From Effrenium voratum (Eukaryota > Sar > Dinophyceae > Suessiales > Symbiodiniaceae): DNA of 64,000 bases. Below are positions 25,701 through 37,700 of this stretch, in pieces. Under the pieces are notes generated by a model that saw only the letters and a list, made by a program, of their open reading frames with translations, ran no database searches and was not told the DNA's origin. The translations under genes were made by a program, and so were the position numbers. Each line of letters starts with the position of its first letter. Positions within the stretch are counted from its first letter, which is position 1. Location of the stretch: contig CAUJNA010001224.1 in the NCBI GenBank assembly GCA_963377175.1, forward strand, positions 2,049,001 through 2,113,000, written 5' to 3'.

Positions 25701-28700
25701 CTACCAAGAACAGCTGCAGAAAGCAGTTGGTACCCTCATTCTAACCTCTCTACTGGCCTAGCAAACCATTCCCTATGGTTTCCTTTAAGGGAATCCCCAA
25801 ATCCGTGTCATTTCCTCATTCCCTTGTCGCACCAGCTTTAAGTTAATTGCTTGGTTTCTGCCGATTTCGGGGGTTGCACCCCAAAAAGTTGCACCCCAAA
25901 GGTGGCTTTCAGGTCCCTTGGTCCCTTGGGGCTGAGCCAAAGCTTCGCCAGAGGCAGCTGCGGGGCGTCAAGAGCTTGGCGGCCTCGCAGAAGGCCTTCG
26001 CGGCCTTGCGGGCCGACGGCCAGGCGCGGAACCCGGAACTTCTCTTAGCGCGCGGCGCTCCGGAACCCATGAAAAAAGGGGAGCGGCTCCCGTTTTTTTT
26101 TGTGTGTGTGTGTGTTTTTGGGGGGATTTTTTCTTTGAGATTGTTTTATTTATTTTTTTCGGGGCGGGGGTGGGGGGGTTAAGTGTTTGTTTATTTGTTT
26201 GGGGGGGTGAGTTAAAGGGAGACCTAAAGGGAAACCAAAAGGGAGAAGAGACAGTTTTGTAGGTACATTGCAGGTTCCAATTGCTATTTTGAGACATGTC
26301 CGATGATGTAGCCATGGGTATGACCCCTTTGCCATATGGGCTAGAACGTTTACAAACTAGTTGGAGGCATGGCAACTAACCACCGAGCAAGTACTTTGCC
26401 CCTTCAAGAAAGAAACAAGCCTCTTGGTGTCATTTATTACAAGGGCATACGTGGTCCTGACGTGAGTTGACAACGGATGTGTGCAGATTGCAAGTGTGTT
26501 TCCCTAAGGGTCGCATGGCACCTTCTGAGGAACGATGACCAAACCAGGTTTCAAAATCGAGGACCCCCCCACTTGAATTTGATCTTGAAAACGGTAACCT
26601 CGGTTTTCCCTGACTGGCGACTCCTTTTGAGATTATTGACACGCATGGTCTCAAAGTACTCACTTGCACAAGGTCAACCTTTGCTTTTCGGCTTCCTAAT
26701 TTAGTGTAGACCATGAACTCTGATAGGGTCCGTAACACCTTGATTTGGGGGTGTTTCATACTTGAGCCTCCGACAATCTCTACACGTTGTTTCCCCACTC
26801 GGCAATAGACGCATGCATATTACTCTCTCTGGAATTAAACAGGAAGTCCCTGCTCTCAGAAGTCCCTCTAACATGGAAGTCCCTTCACCGTCTTTTCCTG
26901 AGGAAATGCCTGTCTTTTTTTTTTACTGGGAAGGTACGACAATCTCCTAACATAGAATCTGTGCCAGGTACCCCTTGCAACGGCAATCCTGGGGTTTCCC
27001 AAAACAACCCTAGATTCTTGGGGGGGCCGGCTTTGAGCCTGCACTTCCATGTAAACGAAAAACGTGGGTGAAAACACACGTTCTGACCGACGAAAGTGTC
27101 CTAACATAGAACCTGAAAAAGGGCTCTGCACTTCCATGTCAAGGAAAACGTGTGAGCAGAATCATTGATTTGACACACAAAAGCTTGCTAACATAGAACA
27201 TAAAATGGACCTCGCATCGTATGATGGACCTCGCGCACAGTCATCGGTCGCACTGGCTTTTCTTCCCTGACTTCTAAGTCGGTACCCCTGAGTTTAGTGT
27301 TGGAAACACACACGTCGCGTGAGCGCACCCTCCGCCCAAACCTTCCTGTTGGAACAATCCATGAATAGCTTTAAGTGGTTGCGCTTCTATGTTAGCATAA
27401 TTGAAGGGAAATGGGAATCATTCTTGAGCTGGGTGTGTGTGTGTGGGTTCAAAAGCTAGTCTCTTGTAGCTTCTGAGTGAGCATGTCCACATGCTGCTTT
27501 GCAGCGGCCATGTTTGGGTTTTGCGCACAAAACCACTCCCAAATAGCATGCAAAGCAGACAGCAGAGCTTTGCGCTCGCTGCGGATTGCACCCCAAGGCG
27601 GGGCAAAATTCTGATTATTGAAGACTGCATGCCATTGACAGGTCTGGTTGTGATGGTAAATACAAACACCAGGACTGTTTGGTAGCTCAACGCACCCTTC
27701 TTCAGCAAGCTGCTGGTAGGCTGCGCGGTACATGAAGCTGGCAGGTGGCTTGCACCTACTGGCATGATCCCCTGCTGTGACAACCATGCAAACAAACTGG
27801 TCAGGGTCAACTTGTGATCCTTCAGGAATGTCCTGTGGGACGAGCTGGCCAAATGTAATGCTCTTTCACAGATCCTGCCCCGGGAGCCGCTGCGGGATCA
27901 GGCATCATATCTGCAACGTCAGCCAACTCTTGGCCTGTAGGAAAAGCAAACAAACAAAAAAAACTAACATGGAAGCGAAACTTGCTTTGGGGCAACACAG
28001 CCCACCACCCAAAATCTAGCTCGGGGCAAGTTACCAAACCTGTAGGATAAAGTTGCAAGTTCCCGTTTAACCAAACAAGACAAGTGTTTCCCTAAAAAAC
28101 AAAACCCAGAAGCTTCCATGTTTGAGGGACCTCTGAAAGTAAGAACTTGCTGTATACACTTCCACGGGGTGATAGAACTCGGAACGGGTGTTGAGAGAAA
28201 CCCTCAATAAATCATGAATAGGATTGAGTTTTAGAAAGAATGAACAGGTTGTTGAAGGGGAATCCACCTACCCCACAAACTTGATAACATCCACCCAACA
28301 CATCATGAATTTCTTAGGAGGGGTCGTAGCGTAGGGGTTGCCCATGTGCTTCCAGGGGGAGATAAACTAACATGGAAGTGGCTCCCACTGACCTGAGCCA
28401 TCCCATCAACAATGTACTTTGTCTTTCGTGTAAACCCACAACACCCTTTGTTTCACAATATTCTGTGGGCTTCTATGTTAGTACCCCTTCCCCCGCGTGG
28501 CATGAAACATTCTCGTTTGAGCGTCCGTCCTTCCAACCCCTGGTCAGAGCCGATCATAGTCTCGGAGGATTCACTGGCATTGTCACTGAAGTCATTGTCA
28601 CCGTCGATGTCTTCAAGCGGGTGCCCCATGTGTTCGTAGCCTTCAAGCAAGATTGTGAGCTTGGACCGTTGTTGGCCCTTGCTCAAATCGAAGCATCGCA

Positions 28701-31700
28701 AATTGTAGAATGGTGACGAAGTGGTCAACTGCAAAGTGAGTTGAGCATCAGTATTCTCCACCTTGAAACCAAGTGTCATAACCCAAGGTTGTTGCTTCGC
28801 CGACATCTTTTTGAAGACTGGTCGGCCATCCTCCGAGGTACGAACGTTCTTAGCAAGGAATTCCTGGGTGGCCATACAGCCTGTCCGCTTGTTCATCACA
28901 ATCCAACGCTTGCAGTTGCGGAGACCCATGTACTCATTCCGGGCCTTGATGGTTGCAGGCTTGGAGTCATGCGCGTCTTTTTCCCGAAGAACTGCAAGGT
29001 TTTTCTTACTGTTTTGCAAAGCGTTGACCGTCAGGGCCAGAGTACGCACATAGGCGCTTGCAATCTCATACGGCAGTGCGTACCATTGCGCAGCGTCCTG
29101 GGGGGAGGGGGGGGGGGGGTAAACCAACAAACGCCACACTGTACCAACTACCAACTAACATGGAAGTTCAATCTCACCCATGTCCTGGTTCTCCCCGACT
29201 TGAATTTGCCACTCAAACATCCTGCACCGTTGGGGGCTGAAGCTGCCTGCGCCGCACTGCTTGAAGACATCAGACAACACAGCCTGAGCATCGTGTAGAT
29301 CAAGCGCTTTTTGAGTGTGCAACTCTGGGTCATAGATTGACATGTGATGCCAGTCCATATAGCCGCACACCACCCAAGCAGCTTGGAAAGTCTTGCGGAG
29401 CATGCTATTCCATGCTTCAAGGGTAAGCTCCAAAATGTCCTCGTAGGACCGAACCTTAGATGTTTCAAAGGAAGATCATCAAAGCACGGTGTCTAGAGGG
29501 GGGAAAATCTTTTATGTCCAAGGACTAATGACGGCTTACATGGAAGCCCGGGCATCCTTGAACAAATGCTTTTAATGGGTGTGAGGTAAGACAAAATCTG
29601 GAGGGTCTCCACAACGAATCGTTTGAGATCGAGGCACTTCGTTGGCCACCTGTCCTGACGAGCGTAGCGGCAGCTCAGCAAATCCTTGGCGTGGTTTGCT
29701 ATTCGGTTCATTCGTCTAATGACAGGCCAAAACAAAAACTGTAAGGCCTACGTAGTATTTAGTTTGGGGGGGACAACGAAGACTTACGTGGAAGTCCGAT
29801 GAGGAGAGACTCTATGTTAACCGTGTTTGCGCGTTTGCAAAACACTACCGCGGTCCCATTCCAATGCCAACAAGGAACGGGGTCGACTTCTCAAATCGGC
29901 CACTTGTCCAGTTGCGGCAACATCTAGGCTTCTCACTTTTTGGCGAAAGACTTTGTGGAGCTGGTCTACGGGTTGGCCGTGGGAGCTCCACCCCCCCGGT
30001 TTCTTCCCGGGCGGGTGGACTCTGTGCGTCTCGTAAAACGCGTCACGCCTGATGTGCTCGCCTATGGACTTCGAGAAGGTGCCCGACCAAGCGTCGCAAA
30101 GGAAAGCAGCTGTTGCTTCCGGGTCAGCAACAGTAAGCCCATACCTTGCACTGTGTGTCCCTTTTGCTTTTAAACAAATTTTAAGCGCCGCCAGATTCCT
30201 AGGCCACTAACATGGAACCCCATTGTGCTCCACAACTCTCCCAAAGAAACAATCCGTTTGAGTTAGGCAGTGGCAAGCTGGGATGCCTAGTGAAAATACC
30301 TTCCGTGAGGCTAACATTCAAGCTCCCTTTGCATTGTTAGTTACATGAAGATAAGTCTTCCATGGGGTGGGGGGGGTCATGGGAGCTTCCATGTTAGCCA
30401 ATGGGAGGGTGCACGCAGTAAATTTAGCTTCAGGGTCTTGGCTCGCTGCAACGCCAGTGCCGGTGAGTATAACTGTTCGTACACTTGTACCAGGGTATCT
30501 CCCGTCATGAAATGACTGGATGTGCCCGAGGTAAGCGCCATAGCTCTGCCAGCGTGCTTCTCGTTGAACTGCCTGATGGCTTCTGCCGACAGTTTCCCCT
30601 CAGGCACGGTGAGCGCTAGCGGTCCAGCTGTGCCATCCGACCATGATGATGTGAGTACCTGGGAGTCGGATGTAAGAAATGAAGCATTCACTTCTCACCA
30701 CCCCTCAAAGCCACTAACATGGAACCTCATTACGTGGGTCGCAGTTGAGGGATGTGGATTGATGATACGGGTACTCCACTCCCCTCCCAATCCCTTCCCA
30801 CTCCCCTCCCCGTACATCGGAACTACAGCTTCTATGTTAGCCAAGCTTTCCCTGGACCAATTCGTCAAAGGGACGGTCACGCTGCGCCGGCTACCCTTGA
30901 TCGTGTGGAGCTTTTTGTCCATCTTGCGAGGTGCCTTTGTGCGATGCGTCCTTTTCGACATTGATGATCTGGCCTTGTATAGCAGCTTGCCCCCGAATGC
31001 ATATGCGCATCTCCAAAGCTGATCAAAGTTCAGGACCAATGATCCGTGTACCCCATGCTTGCTGAACAGTTCTTTCGTTGTGGTTCTGGCATGGGCCATG
31101 TCGATGTGATCGTAGGACAACCATGTTTGTGTGTCAGAACCGCGGGAGAGCATGCTCCACCCCCACTCTTTCATCCACCAACGGCACCACGAAGCGCTTG
31201 CATCTTTGACTGTTGAACGTTTGGGTTCTAGGGCCACAGCAGCTGCTTCTGTTGAGATTTTACCTTGCTGTAGCAATGACATAATCTCCAGGTTGGCAGC
31301 ATCGACTTGCTTGTTGGCAGCGTCCAGACTGGCATTCCAGTCGCAAATGAGGCCGTTGATTGTCACGTGGACCGACGATCAACCCCTATTGAGATCACTA
31401 GAGGGGCTCCACAGTGAAACTGTTTTTCGCAGGGTGTTTTGAGGGCCTCACAAACGAACCCGCTGGACACTGCTGTCTGCCCTTCCACAGGCTAACATGG
31501 AAGCTGTCAGGAATGTTTCCGTAATAAGTCTCGATATGTCGTTGAGATATCCTGTGCACGCCCATGTCAGCCAATGGAAGGTCAGTTATGTGTCGCATCA
31601 ACAGTCCAAGGCTCGATTTGTTCAGCTGTAACAACTTCGCGCCGTTCGCTGATTTCACTCAACCCGGCAGTGTGCTCCATCACGAGCACATCGAGTTCGC

Positions 31701-34700
31701 GCTGTAGCGCAAGTGGCACACCACCCCCTTCCATGCGACCCCGAAGAGGTAACCCGAGTTTTCTTCTCGACTCGTTGTTTGTAGTCACAATCTTGTGCCG
31801 AATGGTTTCTGGAATTTCACGCCATGCCTCCCGGGCACATGTTTCCACCCACTTGCACACCTGTGCCTTTCCAACTATATCAGGAAATAGCTTCGCACAT
31901 TCACTGCGGATGTTTTTGCGGGCGATGTCTTTGGCCTTCTGCCTGGCAGCGTGTTGAGCTTTCCGAGTGGCTGCGTCTGCAGCGGGATTCTTAGGCTCGC
32001 ATAGAACCTTGTTGGCTTGGTGACGTTCCGCCTTCAGTGCCAAACACATGTCCACCACCTTCAACTTATCCTGCAATGTGTTTGTTTTGCGAGGCTTGGG
32101 AGGTGGATCAGAAAACACACCGCCATCAATTGTTGGTCGCTTGCTTTCTCTCTTCTTGGGCTTGGCACGCATAGCGCTCTTCGAGTGCCAGAGCTGCCGG
32201 CGGCGCGCCCTCAGCATAGAAGGATCAGGTGGATGTATCAACATTTCAAACTCTTAGTGTTTGGCCAAGGTACTTTTTTTCAGGGTTACGTATAGTCAGC
32301 GCCCAAAAGAGGGAGCGGCACTTCCATGTTAGTGGCAGTTCAAGCAAAGCAAAAACCAACAATTCAATTTGTCTGTTCAAGGGCTGTGTTCCTTGTTATC
32401 TTTGCGCGACATAAAGAAACTTTCCCCTCCCCCACCCCACCCCCCCGCCCCCCCCCCCCAACAACGCCAAGTAGCTTGACTTGCGCCTTGGCTTGTTGCG
32501 CGGTCTCAGGGTTGAGCTTCATATCGAGCTGTTTGCGCGCAGCTTCCTCCCGTTTTGCGTTGGCTGCTTTCAGCTTATCATGCCGTCGGATGTTGTTTTC
32601 CAGGAGCTTCTCGGTTTGTGCAATGCGGTTGTCCAAGGATGACACATGGGAAGCCAATACAAGCAACATGTCCTGAAATGGCAAAGCCGGTTGAAGAAGG
32701 AATGCTGCTGGGACTTCCTTTATTTCTTCATCCAAAACCACTTCAAAGAACTGCTTCCATGTTTGGTCTTCTTCCTTGCGGGTACCATGGGTGCCCACTG
32801 CTGTGACCAATGCCCAAAGGCGGTGCCACTGTTGAGAGCTAATCTTCATTTGGTCAAGCTTTGCAGCAAACGCCTCGCCACGATCCGCTAGGTCGGTCTC
32901 ACCAGTCTCACGCTTTCGCTTGCGCCTCTGCACTGCCTCCTGTGTTTGCAGCATGGCTGTCCTACAGGGGACATGGCTGTTCTATGCTCTTCTTGCAACC
33001 CTTGATGGGGAGGGGGGGGAGGCAGGCTAACATAGAAGCTGCAGACCAAACCTTTTGTTTCTAGGTCCCAAAACATTGGGGTGATTTTTTGGCTACCCGC
33101 ACGTCTGCCCCCGCCACCAAGAAAGTGGAATGACGGCACCGCACGTGCAGCATCCACGGAACTTCCATGTTAATGGGAACCATATTGCGAATGGGGCAGC
33201 GTTCGTGTTGATGCACCAGTGTTTGATGCCCTGCCTTTTTCTTGCCAATTCGGTGTCCACTTGCTGGATCTGCAATTGTTCAATATCTTTGGCAGACATG
33301 ACTTGCCGGTAGTCAGGCAGGTGTAGGAGTCCGCCATGCAGAGTTCCAAGTTTGCCATTGGAAAAGAATGCTATGTTGCTCGCGCTCTCCATGTGGTCGG
33401 CGGTGGGCTCAATCTTTTTGACGGTGACAAGGGAATAATCGTCTTCTGATGTGCCCAGAATCCCCGTGGATGGGATAATGAATGCATAAAGGGGGTTGCA
33501 TACCATTAACCCAATTGGAAGATCTTCCACGACCTGCAACAATATGCAGTTAGTATCCGTGTTTGGGCCGTTGTCTCAGGAGAGGGTAACGCTGGATGCA
33601 AACAAAACTGACACACGTGTTGCCAAACCAACTCGCTAACATGGAAGCTCCAAGTGGAGTGGGACTGCCGCCACGAAGCCTGGACGACGTCTCGTTCAAA
33701 TCCTTCAAAGACAAAGAGGGCGCCCAAATTCTGCAGGTGCCGGCACGTTTGCTTTAAGAAGAACACGGAGTCTTGTACATAGTCACCCGTGATCATTCCC
33801 CGCAGGGCTGGACGGTGCTGCTTGTACATAGTGCGCTGGTCGCGGCCCAGAGCTGCCATGTAGGTGCGGTTTCTGTTGGGGTCCCCTTTCAAGCACATGG
33901 CAAACTTTTTCAAGGCAATGCCAGCGACCACGAGGTCACGCGACATGAATATGTCCCGTTTCGAGACCTGGTCGCTGTTCTCCGGAGCAACGTCAGGGGA
34001 GGACTCGGGCAGGAACAAATTTGTGACGGTGTCGCCAGCCTTGGTGTTCGCAGAAGCTGGGCCGCTGCTGGAGGATGACTCCTGCGGCAGTGGCTTGAGT
34101 GGCTGCTGAGATCCTGTGGCTAGCGCCATGTGGCACTTGCCCAATTTGTCTGCGCTGTCGTGCTGGAGTTTGCTGCTTTTCTGGGAACTGAGAGGTTGCT
34201 CTAACAAATCGTGCTTGCTTTTGCTTTTGGCTTTGTGTGGGGCGTCTGCAGGCTTTGGTGCGCTGGCGCCCTCTGGGCATTTGTCTGACAGCGTGGTCTT
34301 GGACTTGGCGGGTTTGGGCTTGGTGGGTGTTGGTTTCTGCTTCTTCTGCTTGTTCTGCTTTGGGCCTTCAAGCTCTGCTTTCTTTGTCAGCTCCTTTTTC
34401 ATTTTCTTTTTTTCTGCCGTCTTTTCTGCTTTCTTCTCTGCCTTGTCCAACCGTTTCTGCCTTTTCGTGGCGTCCGACTCTGGGTGCGGCTGATTGCTGG
34501 CTTCCATGTTAGCCAGAGATTGGCTGGGTGGCCCTGTCTGCTGCTGGGCCTGCTGTGTTGCTGCTGCATGGGGCATACCAGGTTGGGTTGGCGGCACCTG
34601 CGTCGCAGGATGGCCGGGCTCTGTGGGCTGCTGCCTGCTGGCGGCGCCTGTCTGCAGGACTTGGGTTGCTGGTGCGTGCAATGTGGCTGGGGTGGTCGGC

Positions 34701-37700
34701 GCAAGATGGCCGGGCTCTGCAGACTTTGCACTGGCCAGAGGCTGGCTGGGTGACCCAGCACCTGTCGCCTGCTGCGTTGCTGCTGCGGGCGGCGTGCCTG
34801 GCTTGGTTGGTGGCACCTGGACGGAATCTGCGGGCTGCTGTGGCTGCCTGCTGGCTTCCATGTTAGCCAGAGATGGGCTGGGTGTATCGGCGCCTGTGTG
34901 CAGGACTTGGGTTGCTGGTGCGTGCAATGTGGCTGGTATGGTCGGCGTCATCTGCGTGGAAGGATGGCCGGGCTCTGCGGACTGGCTGCCTGTCTGCTGG
35001 GCGTGCTGTGTGGGTGCTGCGTGCGGCATGCTTGGTTGATGGTTGGGTGGCACCTGCGTAGCAGGATGGCCGGGCTCCATGGCTGCCTGTCTGCAGGACT
35101 TGGGTTGCTGGTGCGTGCACTGTGGCTGGTATGGTTGGCGTCATCTGCGTGGCAAGATGGCCGGGCTCTGCGGACTGGCTGCCTGTCTGCTGGGCGTGCT
35201 GTGTGGGTGCTGCGCGCGGCGTGCTTGGTTGATGGTTGGGTGGCACCTGCGTCGCAGGATGGCCGGGCTCCGCGGGCTGCTGCCTGCTGGCTTCCATGTT
35301 AGCCAGAGATGGGCTGGGTGTATCGGCGCCTGTGTGCAGGACTTGGGTTGCTGGTGCGTGCAATGTGGCTGGTATGGTCGGCGCGCCGGGCTCTCCAGAC
35401 TTTGCACTGGTTGGAGGCTGGCTGGGTGTCCCAGCGCCTGTCTGCTGCGCCTGCTGCGTTGCTGCTGCGGGCGGCAGTCATCTAGAAGCACACCCCCGCT
35501 GAGGAAGATACTCGGGTCCTGGGTCAAGTGTTGAAACAAAAAAAACCGTGGGAAAAAAACCAGGTGACAACTTCCACGTTAACACAAACTATTCTCTAAG
35601 TGGGCAAAAAGGGGTGCTTTTTGTCAAAGGGCTACGGAGGCGGTCAGAATACTGGTGTGACAAGGCACCTGGCTGACAAAGGAAAAGTGCTCGGCCTTGT
35701 TTCCAGCACCATCCGTAATTGAGTGACTCCACATCCATATCACTGGCCCATCTTCTGAGGGCAAAATGCAAGAAGCAATTGTCCCTTCCGTAGGCTTGGA
35801 CTTTCCCGTAGCAATGGCAATTCGGACTTGTAGGGCATTTGCTGCCCAAACCTAGGTGGTTGTGCATCGTAGCAAAAACTTGTTCAATTCCCTTAATGCG
35901 GAAGGTGTTGACAACGACTTCCATGTTAGCTGTGGCGTTGCCAAACCCTGCCCCCCCCCCCCCCCCAAAGTCGTGTTTGCCGGTGGCTCCTATGTTAATT
36001 GCAAATTGAGGCTTGTAGGCAAGGAGCCATGTCCTCGTGCACGGCAGAATCTCGAAAGCAGATTCGCCCCCGGCAGCGGACGGGTAAGTCACCTCCATTG
36101 ATGGCCAACGCAAACCTGGTAACCACGTCATCTTCCATGGTGCATTCTTCTGGCGATGGGAACCCCTGAGAATTCCGAGGGCGTGAATGCCAACCAAGCA
36201 GCTGAAGATGCGTAGCTTTTGTGCCCAGGAACAAGCACGCCCAAAAGCACAATCCGTTTGCTTGCACTGGCAGGACGACGTTGGGCCCGTACAATTTGGA
36301 CGGCATTGCTGTCGTGGTATACAACTCTACGCAACTCAGCGTTGCCAGCAACACGATGCCCTTAGCAAAAATCGGTCGGAAGAGCTGACTAACATGGAAG
36401 CTATAAAAACGACCCGCGCCAAAACAAAACCCAAGCCTGGCTCTTTGGAGGGATCGATGCTACCCAGGCACAGCCTGCGGAAGGTGTTGCGAGTTGCCGA
36501 TCCGCTGGTGCAGTTGTGGCCACGCATCCATAGCCATGAGGTCCTTGGATGTGTATCAATGGGTTAATCCTTCAGCATGGGTTTGTGTTGCGCAAAGAAC
36601 AGCTGGCGCAACGTAGACAGCGAAAAGCTTCAATTGGATTGAAACTGGCTGACGGAAACACACAGCAAAAAGGAAAACAAGCACGGCAAGCGTCGGTCCC
36701 GTATACGTTGGATATTTCTGGTGTACTTGGGAATCCCATAACAGACAGCTTTTCAACCGCAGTCAGCCACCGGCCTTTGACCCGATGCCACACATGGTCC
36801 ACCGTAGTGAAGGTTGGCATAGTCCTGCGCAATTAAAGCGTTTGGTCCGTCATTACTGTATTTGAGATGTGTCTCATGTATCGAAACCAACAAACATATT
36901 GGAGCTTCTATGTTAGCGGCCGCAAATTTCCAGCCACTGTGACTGGCAACGGTCCATGAAGTTGATGTCTTCTTGATGCATTTCACACTTTGCTGCGGAA
37001 CTGCAACGTGTACTTCGGGATGCCCTTGAAGACGCGGATCCTGAAGCAGCTGAGCCCTAAAAAACTGTGCTTTTTGGAAGGGGGTTCCTAAAAATGTGTT
37101 TCTTTTGGAGACTAACCTAGAATTTAAACACAGCCCATATTGGGCGGAGATTTGAGTCCTCATCGATCTTCGACCACGCGTCTTGCAGGCTCTTCTTCTC
37201 CCAATCGGACAACATTGCCCTGAGCAACCAAACAGCACAAGTACTATCGTGGAAGCTCCTAGAAAGCCACAGTAGATAGAACCAAATCTCCCCTGAGATA
37301 TACACCCCGAATACATTCTGGACACTGTTTTTCAAATCGGAGGGGTACCTTCCCCTGTAAAAGTTCTTACTTCACATTTGCATACTGAACACATTTTCTT
37401 GCAAATCGAAGGGGCCCGTCTTTTCCTGCTTGAACAAGCCGGGGGGCCCGTTTCTTTTTTTGCCTATCAGGGGCGAGGGGGCGTTTATTATTAGGGACAC
37501 AGCCGGCATCCATGTTAGTTTGCAGTTCTTGAGCAAGAGTCACAAGCTCCCTAGGTCTTCAGACCCTAGATCCGATGGGTGCGATTTCACTGTTGAGGCA
37601 AGGCGCTCAAACGAATCCTTCATGGGTTTGCCACGTGTGGCGCAACGCTGACGTTCCGCACGAAGCCTAGGATCGACGAGCAAAGCGCAGCTTGAAATTC

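Noticed and set aside
34494..35502. Trp/Gly/Cys-rich + strand frames opposite the Pro-rich exon
   Set aside because: They are the antisense of the GC-rich tandem repeat; the - strand frame connects to introner-bounded exons and a Lys-rich block.
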